From an uncultured Prevotella sp. (GTDB lineage Bacteria; Bacteroidota; Bacteroidia; Bacteroidales; Bacteroidaceae), in the NCBI GenBank assembly GCA_934217675.1, contig CAKQCV010000009.1, positions 1-64,000 on the forward strand: DNA of 64,000 nt, in the 5' to 3' direction. Both the position numbers and the translations under genes were made by a program. The number at the start of each line of letters is the position of its first letter. Position 1 is the stretch's first letter. Positions 35,723-46,267 of this stretch are shown in pieces. A model generated the notes under the pieces. It ran no database searches. It was given only the letters and a program-made list of their open reading frames with translations, and was not told the origin of the DNA.

Positions 35723-36811
35723 TTATTTTTTTACTCCAAACTTATATATTGTAGTTTGTTTATATTGTTGTCCAGGTCTCAGAACTACAGATGGGAAGTA
35801 AGGGCGGTTTGGAGAGTCAGGGAAGTGTTGTGCTTCCAAACAAACAGCACTTCTTCTTGGATAAGTAGACCCGTGCGTACCGCTTATTCCATTTTCAAAA
35901 TTACCGGTATATAGCTGCAGACCAGGTTCTGTGGTATACACTTCCATTATTCTTCCACTATTTGGTTCTGTTAATCTTGCTGCAAAGCTTAATTCGCCTT
36001 CCTCTTTTTTGTTTAGGACATAGTTGTGATCATATCCGTGTCCATTTTTCAGTTGTTCATTATCGTTGTCAATCCTCTCGCCGATAGCTTTAGGTGTGCG
36101 GAAGTCGAAAGGTGTTCCTTCAACAAATCTTATTTCTCCTGTAGGAATACTTTTGTTGTCAATAGGCAAATAGAAGTCCGCATTAAGTTCCAATTCTATG
36201 TTGTCAACAGTAGGTGTAGGGTTAGCAATACCTGCCAGACTGAAAAATCCGTGGTTGGTAAGACAAATAACTGTTTTTTTGTTTGTCGTTGCAAGGTAGT
36301 CGATAATCAATTCATTATCATCATTGAAAGTATATGCAACAGTTACTTTCACTTCTCCGGTGAATCCTTCTTCACCATAGCTTGAAATGTAGTTAAGTAC
36401 TACAGTTTCATCGTTCATTCTTAATGCGTCCCAAACTTTGGTGTTGAATCCTTTTTTTCCGCCGTGTAGTGAATTCTCTCCATCGTTTGTTGGAATTTGG
36501 TATTCTTTTCCGTTAAGTTGGAATTTGCCTTTGCATATTCTGTTTCCGTATCTTCCAATAAGAGTTGAGAGATAAGGTTCCGGACTGTTTATAACATCTT
36601 GTATATTGTCATGTCCCTGTATCACATTGGCATAGTTGCCATCTTTGTCAGGTACCATTATAGCAACAAGTGCACCGCCATAATTAGTGATAGCCACCTC
36701 GTTACCTCTTTTATTTTTCAAAATATACAGGTCTGTCTTTTTTCCATTTACTGTGGTTTGAAAATCTTCTCTTTTCAAACCACATAGGTTTGGCGTTTCG
36801 TTCGTGCTCAT
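35723..36811 (-). CDS. galM: Cytoplasmic aldose 1-epimerase
   Basis: A 362-residue mutarotase without signal peptide, so it acts in the cytoplasm. Motifs include ITNYGGALVAIMVPDKDG, IGRYGNRICKG, LHGGKKGFNTKVWD, LTNHGFFSLAG, GYDHNYVLN and LEAQHFPDSPN. It supplies the alpha anomer of galactose for galK, which is the next gene. It is a paralogue of the exported GalM at 33004, with shared motifs but clearly diverged sequence, so the two enzymes serve different compartments. Confidence 0.96.
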   Translation of the reverse strand: MSTNETPNLCGLKREDFQTTVNGKKTDLYILKNKRGNEVAITNYGGALVAIMVPDKDGNYANVIQGHDNIQDVINSPEPYLSTLIGRYGNRICKGKFQLNGKEYQIPTNDGENSLHGGKKGFNTKVWDALRMNDETVVLNYISSYGEEGFTGEVKVTVAYTFNDDNELIIDYLATTNKKTVICLTNHGFFSLAGIANPTPTVDNIELELNADFYLPIDNKSIPTGEIRFVEGTPFDFRTPKAIGERIDNDNEQLKNGHGYDHNYVLNKKEEGELSFAARLTEPNSGRIMEVYTTEPGLQLYTGNFENGISGTHGSTYPRRSAVCLEAQHFPDSPNRPYFPSVVLRPGQQYKQTTIYKFGVKK

Positions 36812-36846
36812 AATATAGTATTTTTATAGTTAGTAATCTTTATGTG

Positions 36847-36854
36847 CAAAGTAA
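36847..36854 (-). promoter_or_regulatory. Possible -7 box upstream of galM-galK (TTACTTTG)
   Basis: On the minus strand TTACTTTG is one base off TAnnTTTG and lies about 36 bases before the galM start. It is the best candidate in the 238-base gap. Confidence 0.3.
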
Positions 36855-37049
36855 GCGAAAATAAATGAGAAACACAAATGAAATATAAAAAAAAGCAATG
36901 TTATAGTGTTAAAAACCACTAATCTTGTATTCTTTATTTTATTCTGCATGTTTTCTCCTTTAGATTGTTTACTGTAGTTTTATATATAGTATGTAGTTCT
37001 TTTGTTTTTAACCTTATTTTCCAGATTTTGCATTATTCCTTTGGACTTG

Positions 37050-38336
37050 TTATTTTATAAAAGTCAGGAAGTCTGCAACTACATAGCTACTTCCTCCCAC
37101 AAAGATAAAGTCATCAGTGCAGCTGTCTTTAACGGCTTTCTCGTATGCTTCTTTTACAGATTTATAAACTGTGCCTTTTAGTCCATACATCTCTCCCTCC
37201 TGCTTTACTCTTTCTGCAGGAATTGCCCTGTGTGTAGTTGCTTGTGTGAAGTAATATGTTGCGTTTTTAGGAAGCATTTTGCAAACGGTGTCTATATCTT
37301 TGTCGTCAACCATTCCAAATACAACTCTCAGATTTTTGCATGGTTGATTTTTGATCTGTATACTTAGATATTCCCATCCTCCAACATTGTGCCCTGTGTC
37401 GCAAATTACCGTTGGATTTTTTCTTATTGCTTCCCATCTGCCACGCAGTCCTGTTTCTTCTATTACATGCTCCAATCCTTTAATGATGCTCTCACGATGT
37501 TTTACAACTCCCATGTCAATGAGTAAGTTCATTGCACAGAGTATAGTGTTTGTGTTTTTCTTTTGATAAATTCCTCCAAGTTCCCCATGCAGGTTCCCGT
37601 AGTGTACGGTTTTATAGTCAATTCCACCATTTGCGCAAACTGCAGCAGAAGTTACTTCTTCATTGTCTTTTGCAAATGTTATTGGGGCGCAAATTTGCTT
37701 TGCCTTTTCTGTAAATACTGGTTTTGTTTCGCTGGTATATTCTCCAATTACAACAGGAGTGCTTCTTTTTATTATACCAGCTTTTTCCGATGCTATCTTA
37801 GCAAGTGTATTGCCTAAAAACTGCGTATGGTCAAAGCTGATATTTGTTATTATAGATAGGATAGGGGAGATGATGTTCGTGCAGTCAAGTCTTCCGCCGA
37901 GTCCAACTTCTATTATGGCATAATCAACCTTTTGGTCGGAAAAATATTTGAATGCGAGTGCTGTTGTCAGTTCAAAGAAGCTTGGATGGAGAGGTTCGAA
38001 GAATTCTCTTTCTTTTTCAACGAAGTCCACTACATAATCTTTGCTTATACACTTTCCGTTTATTCTTATCCTTTCTCTAAAGTCTACAAGATGTGGTGAG
38101 GTGTAAAGTCCCACTTTATATCCTTCGGCTTGAAGAATTGCAGCTATAGAGTGTGAGCAAGATCCTTTGCCGTTTGTTCCGGCAATGTGAATTGTCTTGA
38201 AGTTTTTGTGTGGATGTCCGAAATGTTTGTCAAGTTCATGTGTATTGTATAAACCTTCCTTATATGCTGTTGCTCCAACTTTTTGGAACATTGGCACGCT
38301 ATTATATAGATACTCTATAGTTTCTTCGTAAGTCAT
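37050..38336 (-). CDS. folC: Folylpolyglutamate synthase / dihydrofolate synthase
   Basis: A 428-residue Mur-ligase-type enzyme that adds glutamate to folates. The ATP-binding loop HIAGTNGKGSCSHSIAAIL, the substrate segment TSPHLVDFRERIRING, the IIEVGLGGRLDCTN block and the C-terminal DTGHNVGGWEYL are all present. It is a single gene with its own promoter and no functional link to the galactose genes downstream. Confidence 0.97.
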   Translation of the reverse strand: MTYEETIEYLYNSVPMFQKVGATAYKEGLYNTHELDKHFGHPHKNFKTIHIAGTNGKGSCSHSIAAILQAEGYKVGLYTSPHLVDFRERIRINGKCISKDYVVDFVEKEREFFEPLHPSFFELTTALAFKYFSDQKVDYAIIEVGLGGRLDCTNIISPILSIITNISFDHTQFLGNTLAKIASEKAGIIKRSTPVVIGEYTSETKPVFTEKAKQICAPITFAKDNEEVTSAAVCANGGIDYKTVHYGNLHGELGGIYQKKNTNTILCAMNLLIDMGVVKHRESIIKGLEHVIEETGLRGRWEAIRKNPTVICDTGHNVGGWEYLSIQIKNQPCKNLRVVFGMVDDKDIDTVCKMLPKNATYYFTQATTHRAIPAERVKQEGEMYGLKGTVYKSVKEAYEKAVKDSCTDDFIFVGGSSYVVADFLTFIK

Positions 38337-38366
38337 AATTCTTTTCCTTCTAATGTACTAATACTG

Positions 38367-38398
38367 CAAAATTACAATATGTTATTGAAAGGAACAAA
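38367..38398 (-). promoter_or_regulatory. Full Bacteroidetes promoter of folC
   Basis: On the minus strand TTTG (38398-38395) is followed after 20 bases by TAATTTTG (38374-38367), matching the consensus. The start codon is 30 bases further. Confidence 0.7.
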
Positions 38399-38443
38399 GT
38401 TTTTTATCACTTAATATATAGTTGAGATGTATGTAAAATAAAA

Positions 38444-38493
38444 AAGGAACTGAATGTCTTTTGCTTTTTGTTGAAAGCAACATTCAGTTCCTT
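38444..38493 (-). terminator. Terminator after the small lipoprotein gene
   Basis: A perfect 13-bp stem (38444-38456 with 38481-38493) is followed on the minus strand by TTTTATTTTAC. It lies 60 bases after the lipoprotein stop. Confidence 0.8.
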
Positions 38494-38553
38494 GTGTACT
38501 TATTCCGAGTAGTTATTTATATATATTGTTCGTATATAAATAATTTATGACTA

Positions 38554-39189
38554 TTATTTCACGCTTCCTTTAAATGAGCTTGCGCTTTCAAATGTCAGGT
38601 TTAAAGTGTTTTCTGTTGTATTATACTTTTCTGCATATTTGCTCCAGTTATTGCCAGAAACAACTGTTGTTGTGATTGTGGAAGAGAAAGAGAAATTCTC
38701 CCATGCGTTTTCTTTTGTATTGTTCTTTATTTCTGCAACAGGAATAAATAGTTTCACAAATGTTTCGTTATCTGCAAGTTGCTTGCCGTTGACTGTAGCT
38801 ACAATCTTGTATGAAAGAGTCTTAGGGAATGATTTTAATGTTTCAGCCTTAAACTTATACAGATACAGTTTGTCATTGTATTTATTTATTTCTGCTACAT
38901 AAGATTTCTTGTTCTTATTAATTATGCTTCCAAAACTCATTTCATTGTCTTCGGTAGTATTGTCACGATTAATCTGAGTCTTGTTTCCATCGCTGTCTAT
39001 AACATATATATCATGAAGTTTCATTGCGCTATATGTTATATAGAATCCAGCTTGCATATCTACGGTTGTGGCTTTAGTACTTTCTGGAGGTGTGTTAGGA
39101 CCATCGCTACTACTGCTGCAAGATACGGAACACATTGTTACTACACATGCTACTATAAGCATGCTAATAAATGAAGATAGTCTTTTCAT
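38554..39189 (-). CDS. Small lipoprotein of unknown function
   Basis: The start at 39189 (MKRLSSFISMLIVACVV) is preferred over the longer frame beginning at 39303. It gives a clean lipoprotein signal with lipobox MCSVSCSSSSDG, and the -7 box TATATTTG lies just upstream at 39217-39224. The mature protein of about 190 residues is rich in Thr, Asn and Lys with predicted beta strands and no recognised motifs. It is a single-gene unit between folC and dnaJ. The function is unknown. Confidence 0.65.
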   Translation of the reverse strand: MKRLSSFISMLIVACVVTMCSVSCSSSSDGPNTPPESTKATTVDMQAGFYITYSAMKLHDIYVIDSDGNKTQINRDNTTEDNEMSFGSIINKNKKSYVAEINKYNDKLYLYKFKAETLKSFPKTLSYKIVATVNGKQLADNETFVKLFIPVAEIKNNTKENAWENFSFSSTITTTVVSGNNWSKYAEKYNTTENTLNLTFESASSFKGSVK

Positions 39190-39216
39190 GTTTATTATTA
39201 TTTTAGAATTATACGG

Positions 39217-39224
39217 CAAATATA
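39217..39224 (-). promoter_or_regulatory. -7 box of the small lipoprotein gene (TATATTTG)
   Basis: On the minus strand TATATTTG lies 27 bases before ATG 39189. It sits inside the longer reading frame, which supports the shorter start. Confidence 0.5.
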
Positions 39225-39266
39225 TAAAAAACATATTATATAGTATATTTTTTGTTCCTTTTTTAA

Positions 39267-39308
39267 AGGAAAATGAGTCAAACAAATTGTATGTTTGGCT
39301 CATTTCCT
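39267..39308 (-). terminator. Terminator after dnaJ
   Basis: An interrupted 17- to 18-bp stem (39267-39284 with 39292-39308) is followed on the minus strand by TTTAAAAAAGG. It lies 23 bases after the dnaJ stop. Confidence 0.75.
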
Positions 39309-39331
39309 GTTTCGTTCCTTTTTATTGTTAA

Positions 39332-40498
39332 TCAGTTAAAGTAACTTCTAAATTTTTGGAATATAGTTTGTTTTGTTTTGGAGTCACCTTTAAAGTTGTC
39401 GCTCTGTTGCATTTCCTCAAGAGCCTTCTTCTCCTCTTTGCTTAGGGTTTTAGGAACATATACACTGATATGTACCACTAAGTCACCATAGCCATGCCCG
39501 TAACCTTGCACTGCAGGAAGCCCCTTACCTCTAAGGCGTAATGCCTTTCCTGGTTGTGTGCCTGGTTCAATTTTTATTTTGACTTTGCTTCCGCTGATGG
39601 TTGGAATTTCTACTTGTCCGCCAAGAGCAGCAGTTGGGAAATCTAATAATAAGTTATATATAAGATCCTGTCCGTCGCGAACAAATGTATCGTTAGGCTC
39701 CTCCTCGATATATACTTGAATGTTTCCAGCAACACCATTATGAATTCCGGCATTTCCTTTGCCTGGAACATTTACTACCATTCCTTCGGCAACTCCAGCC
39801 GGGATTTTTATTTCCACAACCTCTTCGCCTTTCACTACACCAGAGCCACCACACTCTTTGCACTTGTTCTTTATAACCATGCCTTCACCTCCACAGGTAG
39901 GGCATATAGTCTGTGTCTGCATCATGCCGAAAAGGCTTTGTGTGGTGCGTGTTACCATACCGCTTCCATGACAAGTAGGACAAGTTTCCTTGCCACTTCC
40001 GTTCTCTGCGCCACTTCCATGGCAGTGTGAACAAGTTACATCTTTCTTGACTTTGAATTTCTTTGTAACACCAGTTGCGACTTCTTCCAGCGAGAGTCTC
40101 ACTTTTAGTCTGAGGTCAGAACCGCGATGTTGCGCAGGTCTTGCACCGCCACGTTGTCCGCCAAATCCGCCACCATGTCCGCCGAACACATCACCGAACA
40201 TCGAGAAGATGTCATCCATGCTGAATCCTCCGCCGAAGCCACCAGCTCCGCCGAAGCCACCAGCACCCCCACCCATTGGACCGTCAAATCCGAATTGGTC
40301 ATACTGTTGCTTCTTTTGTGGGTCGTGAAGCACGTCATATGCTTCGGCAGCCTCTTTGAATTTTTCCTCTGCCACTTTGTCGCCAGGGTTGCGGTCAGGG
40401 TGATATTTGATGGCTATTTTTCTGTATGCCTTCTTTATCTCGTCTTCTGTGGCGTCTTTGCTCACGCCCAGCACTTCATAGTAGTCTCTCTTTGCCAT
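39332..40498 (-). CDS. dnaJ: Chaperone DnaJ
   Basis: A 388-residue Hsp70 co-chaperone. The J domain has the HPD tripeptide ([11 protein letters not shown]), followed by a Gly/Phe-rich linker ([19 protein letters not shown]). Four zinc-binding CxxCxGxG repeats follow ([32 protein letters not shown]), then the C-terminal substrate-binding domain. It is 9 bases downstream of grpE in one operon. Confidence 0.98.
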   Translation of the reverse strand: MAKRDYYEVLGVSKDATEDEIKKAYRKIAIKYHPDRNPGDKVAEEKFKEAAEAYDVLHDPQKKQQYDQFGFDGPMGGGAGGFGGAGGFGGGFSMDDIFSMFGDVFGGHGGGFGGQRGGARPAQHRGSDLRLKVRLSLEEVATGVTKKFKVKKDVTCSHCHGSGAENGSGKETCPTCHGSGMVTRTTQSLFGMMQTQTICPTCGGEGMVIKNKCKECGGSGVVKGEEVVEIKIPAGVAEGMVVNVPGKGNAGIHNGVAGNIQVYIEEEPNDTFVRDGQDLIYNLLLDFPTAALGGQVEIPTISGSKVKIKIEPGTQPGKALRLRGKGLPAVQGYGHGYGDLVVHISVYVPKTLSKEEKKALEEMQQSDNFKGDSKTKQTIFQKFRSYFN

Positions 40499-40507
40499 AT
40501 TCTATAA

Positions 40508-41086
40508 TTATTGTCCAACAGCCACTTTGGCGTGTCTAATAACCTTGTCGTTCAATTTATAACCCGTCTGAACACAGTCGAGCACTTTTCCTTTTTTGTC
40601 GTCGCCCATTCCCGGTACCATAGCTACAGCCTCATGGAAGTCCGTATCAAAGTCGGCATCCTTTGTTTCAATCTTGCTTACTCCTAGTGTGTTCAAGCAT
40701 TTTTCGAACTTTTGGAAGATAAGTTTCATACCCTCTTTTAGAGCCTCTGCATCATTGGTCTTGTCGGCATTAGCCAAAGCTCTTTCCATATCATCCATCA
40801 CAGGCAGAATTGCCGATACGGCTTTTTCAGCTCCGTTCAGCAGCAAGTCAGCTTTTTCTTTTATGGTTCTTTTACGGTAGTTGTCAAATTCAGCAACACT
40901 GCGCAGATATTTGTCTTTCAAATCGGCAATTTGCTCTTGTGCAGCCTCAAGTGGATCTTTTTCTGTATCTTCAGCTTTTTCCTCAGCCACGTTTTCTTCA
41001 GATTTCTCTGTTGTGGCTTCGGTATTCTGTTCCTTATTAGAGTTTTTCAACTCCTCGTCTTTCTTAATATCTTTTTCCTTGCTCAT
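40508..41086 (-). CDS. grpE: Nucleotide exchange factor GrpE
   Basis: The start at 41086 (MSKEKDIKKDEEL) is preferred over an upstream in-frame Met at 41152, because the extra 22 residues are unlike GrpE and overlap the likely leader. The 192-residue product has an acidic, charged N-terminus, a long coiled coil (AAQEQIADLKDKYLRSVAEF) and the family core FDNYRKRTIKEKAD and DADFDTDFHEAVAMVPG. It releases ADP from DnaK and works with the adjacent DnaJ. Confidence 0.95.
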   Translation of the reverse strand: MSKEKDIKKDEELKNSNKEQNTEATTEKSEENVAEEKAEDTEKDPLEAAQEQIADLKDKYLRSVAEFDNYRKRTIKEKADLLLNGAEKAVSAILPVMDDMERALANADKTNDAEALKEGMKLIFQKFEKCLNTLGVSKIETKDADFDTDFHEAVAMVPGMGDDKKGKVLDCVQTGYKLNDKVIRHAKVAVGQ

Positions 41087-41152
41087 AGTAATAATCTTAT
41101 TATTTATATATGCTATTAGCAAAAACCTTGCCAATGTGGGTGGTCCTGACAA

Positions 41153-42772
<1,620 letters not shown>

Positions 42773-42868
42773 TTATTACCTTATTATATATTATATACGT
42801 ATATTTTCAGAAATGTGTTGTTTGCTCTTTGTGTAGTGCATAAAGACGCACTAAGGCAAAATCGGCTG

Positions 42869-42876
42869 CAAAGTTA
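42869..42876 (-). promoter_or_regulatory. -7 box upstream of the ABC-F gene (TAACTTTG)
   Basis: On the minus strand TAACTTTG matches TAnnTTTG and lies about 103 bases before the start codon. The -33 element is unclear. Confidence 0.45.
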
Positions 42877-42980
42877 CTCTAAATTATTGATATATAGAAA
42901 TAAAAAGTGAATATTTGTTTTATTTCGTTTTTTTGCGTGTTTTTATATTCTCGTTTGTTGGTTGAAACCGTGTATATACC

Positions 42981-43049
42981 AAAAGAGGTTGGCGCAGGAT
43001 GCTACCAACCTCATAATAGATTTCGTAAATGGCGAAATCATAAATAAGA
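42981..43049 (-). ncRNA. Candidate small RNA
   Basis: In the 685-base gap between the ABC-F gene and the GH28-GH105 gene, the minus strand has TATATTTG (43062-43055) with CTTG 20 bases upstream. About 40 bases downstream comes a perfect 8-bp hairpin GAGGTTGG/CCAACCTC (42985-43012), followed by TTTT. Promoter, short transcript and terminator fit an RNA of about 70 bases. A 23-codon open frame beginning at 43014 overlaps it, so a leader peptide is an alternative. The rest of the gap (43063-43337) shows nothing recognisable. Confidence 0.25.
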
Positions 43050-43337
43050 TGTCGCAAATATAGAGCTTTCTTATGAAATATGCAAGAAAAACAACAATAA
43101 AATGCATAATTTAACATTTCGGCTTTTTGCATAATCCTTGAAATCTGTATTAAGTCAGTATGCATGATGAGTGCAGCAAATCAGTGCAAAAATTATTGTT
43201 GGAATGTGCAAGCATAAATAGTGTGGAACTTCAATATACTTGTACAAATGAAAATGAAGAAGTGACATATTAACTGTGAAATTGCAAATAAACATTATTT
43301 TTATTGTGAACATTAGCTGTATATATATAATAATGTG

Positions 43338-43345
43338 TATCTTTG
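43338..43345 (+). promoter_or_regulatory. -7 box of the GH28-GH105 gene (TATCTTTG)
   Basis: TATCTTTG matches TAnnTTTG. It lies 106 bases before the start codon, so the leader is long, about 100 bases. A partial -33 (TTAG) lies 21 bases upstream. Confidence 0.45.
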
Positions 43346-43451
43346 CAAAGAAGTATATCTTGAATGTAATACGAGAGAACACTTTATGCAAAAGTACTAT
43401 ATAGAGTATATTAAAAACTAAAAACTGATTACATATTACAAACTAAAATTT

Positions 43452-46064
43452 ATGAAAAAGCTAAATGCACTACTTTTGTTGTGTCTGCTTTTCCCACTGA
43501 GCCTCATGGCATCAGTATGGGACACCGAATATAAAAAGGTGGAGCAGAGCATCAGAGAGCCACAGTTCCCTAACCGCACCTTTAGTATCACCAAATACGG
43601 TGCTTCGCTAAAAAATACAGCGGCAAAGAACCAAAAGGCTATCAACAAGGCTATTGAGGCTTGCTCAAAAGCAGGCGGCGGTAAGGTGATTGTGCCTGCC
43701 GGAACTTGGAAGACGGGAGCAATTCGCTTGCGCAGTCACGTAAACTTGGTAATTGAGAAAAATGCAACTCTCTTTTTTGAGTTTGACAGAAATCTTTATC
43801 CACTTGTTGAAACTCGATGGGAAGGACTTGATTGTATCAACTATTCTCCGCTGATTTATGCTTTCAAGGAGACAGACATTGCAATCACAGGTGAAGGAGT
43901 TATCGATGGTAACGGTTCTGACGAAACCTGGTGGCTGATGAGCGGAAAGACTCCTAAAAGTCGCGATATCGTGGTTAAGGAGAAACAGCAGAATCCTGGT
44001 GGACGCGCAGACTTGCTAAAGATGGCAGAAGACGGTGTGCCTGTAGAGAAACGTGTGTTCGGTCCATGGAAAGGACTTCGCCCACAAACTGTTAACCTGA
44101 ATCAATGTGACGGTATCCTTATTGAGGGAGTAAAGATGATACGCTCGCCATTCTGGGTTATGCATCCGTTGCTGAGCAAGAACATCACCGTGAGAAGAGT
44201 ACATGTTGAGAATCATGGTCCTAACGGAGACGGTTGCGACCCAGAGTCTTGCGAGAATGTGCTCATTGAAAACTGTATCTTTGACACTGGTGATGACTGT
44301 ATTGCCATAAAGAGCGGACGAAATGAAGACGGACGAGAGGGAGGAAAAGGTAAGTACGCAGGAAAGCCAAGCAAAAACATCATTATTCGCAACTGTGACA
44401 TGAAAGACGGTCATGGTGGTGTGGTGCTCGGTTCTGAAATTTCAGGAGGATGCAGCAATGTTTTCGTAGAAAACTGTACGATGGACAGTCCTGACCTTGA
44501 CCGCGTGCTTCGCATCAAGACAAATTCTTGTCGTGGTGGTGTGATAGAAAACATTTACTTCCGTAATGTAAAGGTTGGACAGTGTGGAGAAACCGTGCTG
44601 AAAATCAATACCAATTATGAGCCAAAGGAGGTAGGACGCCGTGGATTCTATCCTACAGTGCGCAATGTATACATGGAGAATGTGACATGCCAGAAGAGCA
44701 AGTATGGAGTGATGATAGTTGGATTCGACGATCGGAACACTATCCATAACATCAACCTTAAGAACTGCCAGTTTAATGGCGTTTATGGCAAACCTGTATA
44801 CATTACCGGACAGACAGACCAGCCAAACTATGAAAACGTAAGCATCAATGGTTCTCAAGTACTGTCGAAAGCTCCTTACAAAACATACAGCCAGTGGATG
44901 ACCCATTCTGTTATGCAGCGCACTCCAAACCCATGCTATCTTGATTTTGCAAAGACTCCAAAATGGGGATATGTGACAGGTATAGAGCAGGAGGCACTTC
45001 TTGATGCATATTTGGCAAGCAAGGACGAGAGCATCATCAACTATCTGAAGCAGTATCCTGCACAGATGATTGACGAGAAAGGAAATATCACAGGATACGA
45101 CTACTCAGCGTTCAATCTTGACAATACACGTCCGGCGCGTTATATCTTGCGCATGAACCAGCTCTTCCCGGAGAAGAAAAACGAGATTGCGCTGAAAACC
45201 ATATTCAAGCAGTTGGAAAAACAGCCTCGCACCACAGACGGGGTGTGGTGGCACAAGGCTATCTATGCATACCAAGTTTGGCTTGATGGGGTTTACATGG
45301 GGCATCCTTTCTATACAATGGCAGCTCCTGTGCTGAAAGGTGAGAAAAAAGCTAAGAAGTATTACGATGACACTTTTGAGCAGATTTCAAAAACCTTTAA
45401 GCGCACATACGATGAGAAGACCGGTTTATGGAAACATGCTTGGGATGAAACAGGCGAGATGTTTTGGGCAAACAAGGAGACAGGACTTTCGCAGCATACA
45501 TGGGCAAGAGCTCAGGGATGGTATGCTATGGCTATTCTCGAAGTGCTCGATGCTCTGCCAGAGAACTATGCTCACCGTCAGGAACTCATCGAAATGCTTA
45601 ACAAGGTAATGAAAGCAACTGTGAAGTATCAAGACAAGAAAACTGGATTGTGGTACGACGTTATGGATGTGAAAGACAACCGTAACTATCTTGAGGCAAC
45701 AGCGTCTTCAATGTTCACATACGTTTTGCTGAAAGGATCACGCCTTGGTTATTTCGACGGAAAGCTGAAAGAGGCTGGCTTGAAGGGATACAAGGGCATT
45801 CTGAGCAATTTCATTAAGGTTAACCCAGACAAGACTATCTCTCTGACTCGCTGTTGCGAGGTTTCTGGTCTCGGTCCTGGTGTTAGCGCAAAGGTACTGA
45901 AAGCAGCTCCAAAAGTGAAAGAGAACAAGCGTCGCGATGGTTCTTTTGAGTATTATATCAGTGAACCAATACGCGATAATGACGGTAAGGGCGTTGGTCC
46001 GTTTATTTGGGCTTCGCTTGAAATGGAAAAAATGGGATATGATGTAGAATCTCTAAATAAGTAA
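43452..46064 (+). CDS. Secreted GH28-GH105 fusion pectinase
   Basis: An 870-residue exported protein (signal peptide up to about LMAS). Residues about 40-480 are a GH28 polygalacturonase beta-helix: FSITKYGASLKNTA, GEGVIDGNG, PNGDGCDPESC, TGDDCIAIKSGRNEDGR, GHGGVVLGSE and RVLRIKTN, which include the catalytic Asp residues and the RIK motif. Residues about 505-865 are a GH105 unsaturated glucuronyl/galacturonyl hydrolase: TTDGVWWHKAIYAYQVWLDG, YMGHPFY, WARAQGWYAMAILEVL and TRCCEVSGLG. The two activities would cut the pectin backbone and then process unsaturated or small products. A PL1 lyase follows. Confidence 0.93.
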   Translation: MKKLNALLLLCLLFPLSLMASVWDTEYKKVEQSIREPQFPNRTFSITKYGASLKNTAAKNQKAINKAIEACSKAGGGKVIVPAGTWKTGAIRLRSHVNLVIEKNATLFFEFDRNLYPLVETRWEGLDCINYSPLIYAFKETDIAITGEGVIDGNGSDETWWLMSGKTPKSRDIVVKEKQQNPGGRADLLKMAEDGVPVEKRVFGPWKGLRPQTVNLNQCDGILIEGVKMIRSPFWVMHPLLSKNITVRRVHVENHGPNGDGCDPESCENVLIENCIFDTGDDCIAIKSGRNEDGREGGKGKYAGKPSKNIIIRNCDMKDGHGGVVLGSEISGGCSNVFVENCTMDSPDLDRVLRIKTNSCRGGVIENIYFRNVKVGQCGETVLKINTNYEPKEVGRRGFYPTVRNVYMENVTCQKSKYGVMIVGFDDRNTIHNINLKNCQFNGVYGKPVYITGQTDQPNYENVSINGSQVLSKAPYKTYSQWMTHSVMQRTPNPCYLDFAKTPKWGYVTGIEQEALLDAYLASKDESIINYLKQYPAQMIDEKGNITGYDYSAFNLDNTRPARYILRMNQLFPEKKNEIALKTIFKQLEKQPRTTDGVWWHKAIYAYQVWLDGVYMGHPFYTMAAPVLKGEKKAKKYYDDTFEQISKTFKRTYDEKTGLWKHAWDETGEMFWANKETGLSQHTWARAQGWYAMAILEVLDALPENYAHRQELIEMLNKVMKATVKYQDKKTGLWYDVMDVKDNRNYLEATASSMFTYVLLKGSRLGYFDGKLKEAGLKGYKGILSNFIKVNPDKTISLTRCCEVSGLGPGVSAKVLKAAPKVKENKRRDGSFEYYISEPIRDNDGKGVGPFIWASLEMEKMGYDVESLNK

Positions 46065-46137
46065 TTCACGGCTGTTGGTACTGTTAAAATAAAAATACTT
46101 ATAGGAGTTGAATTACTAATAAATAATAAATTAAAAC

Positions 46138-46177
46138 AAAAAAGCGGTGTCAAGGTTAAACCTTGTGCCGCTTTTTT
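46138..46177 (+). terminator. Terminator after the GH28-GH105 gene
   Basis: An interrupted stem (AAAAAAGCGG with CCGCTTTTTT, and CAAGG with CCTTG) has a 5-base loop and a T run. It lies about 75 bases after the stop. Confidence 0.8.
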
Positions 46178-46207
46178 GCTCTTATATTGAAATAAGGTGT
46201 AACTTTG
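46175..46207 (+). promoter_or_regulatory. Promoter of the pectate lyase gene
   Basis: TAACTTTG (46200-46207) matches TAnnTTTG. A TTTG at 46175-46178 lies 21 bases upstream. The start codon is 61 bases further. Confidence 0.5.
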
Positions 46208-46267
46208 TATGATGTTACTGCTTAATAGAAAATTACTAATTATACAAGAATCTGTTATAATCAAAAA

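Noticed and set aside
39190-39303. N-terminal extension of the small lipoprotein
   Set aside because: The extra 38 residues precede a clean lipoprotein signal, contain the promoter box and overlap the region after the dnaJ terminator.
41087-41152. N-terminal extension of GrpE
   Set aside because: The residues are unlike GrpE and the ATG at 41086 starts a typical acidic N-terminus.
42985-43012. tRNA-like hairpin
   Set aside because: There is only one stem; no cloverleaf arms or conserved T-loop are present.
42943-43014. 23-codon open frame on the minus strand
   Set aside because: No ribosome site or known family; it overlaps the candidate small RNA and is kept only as an alternative there.
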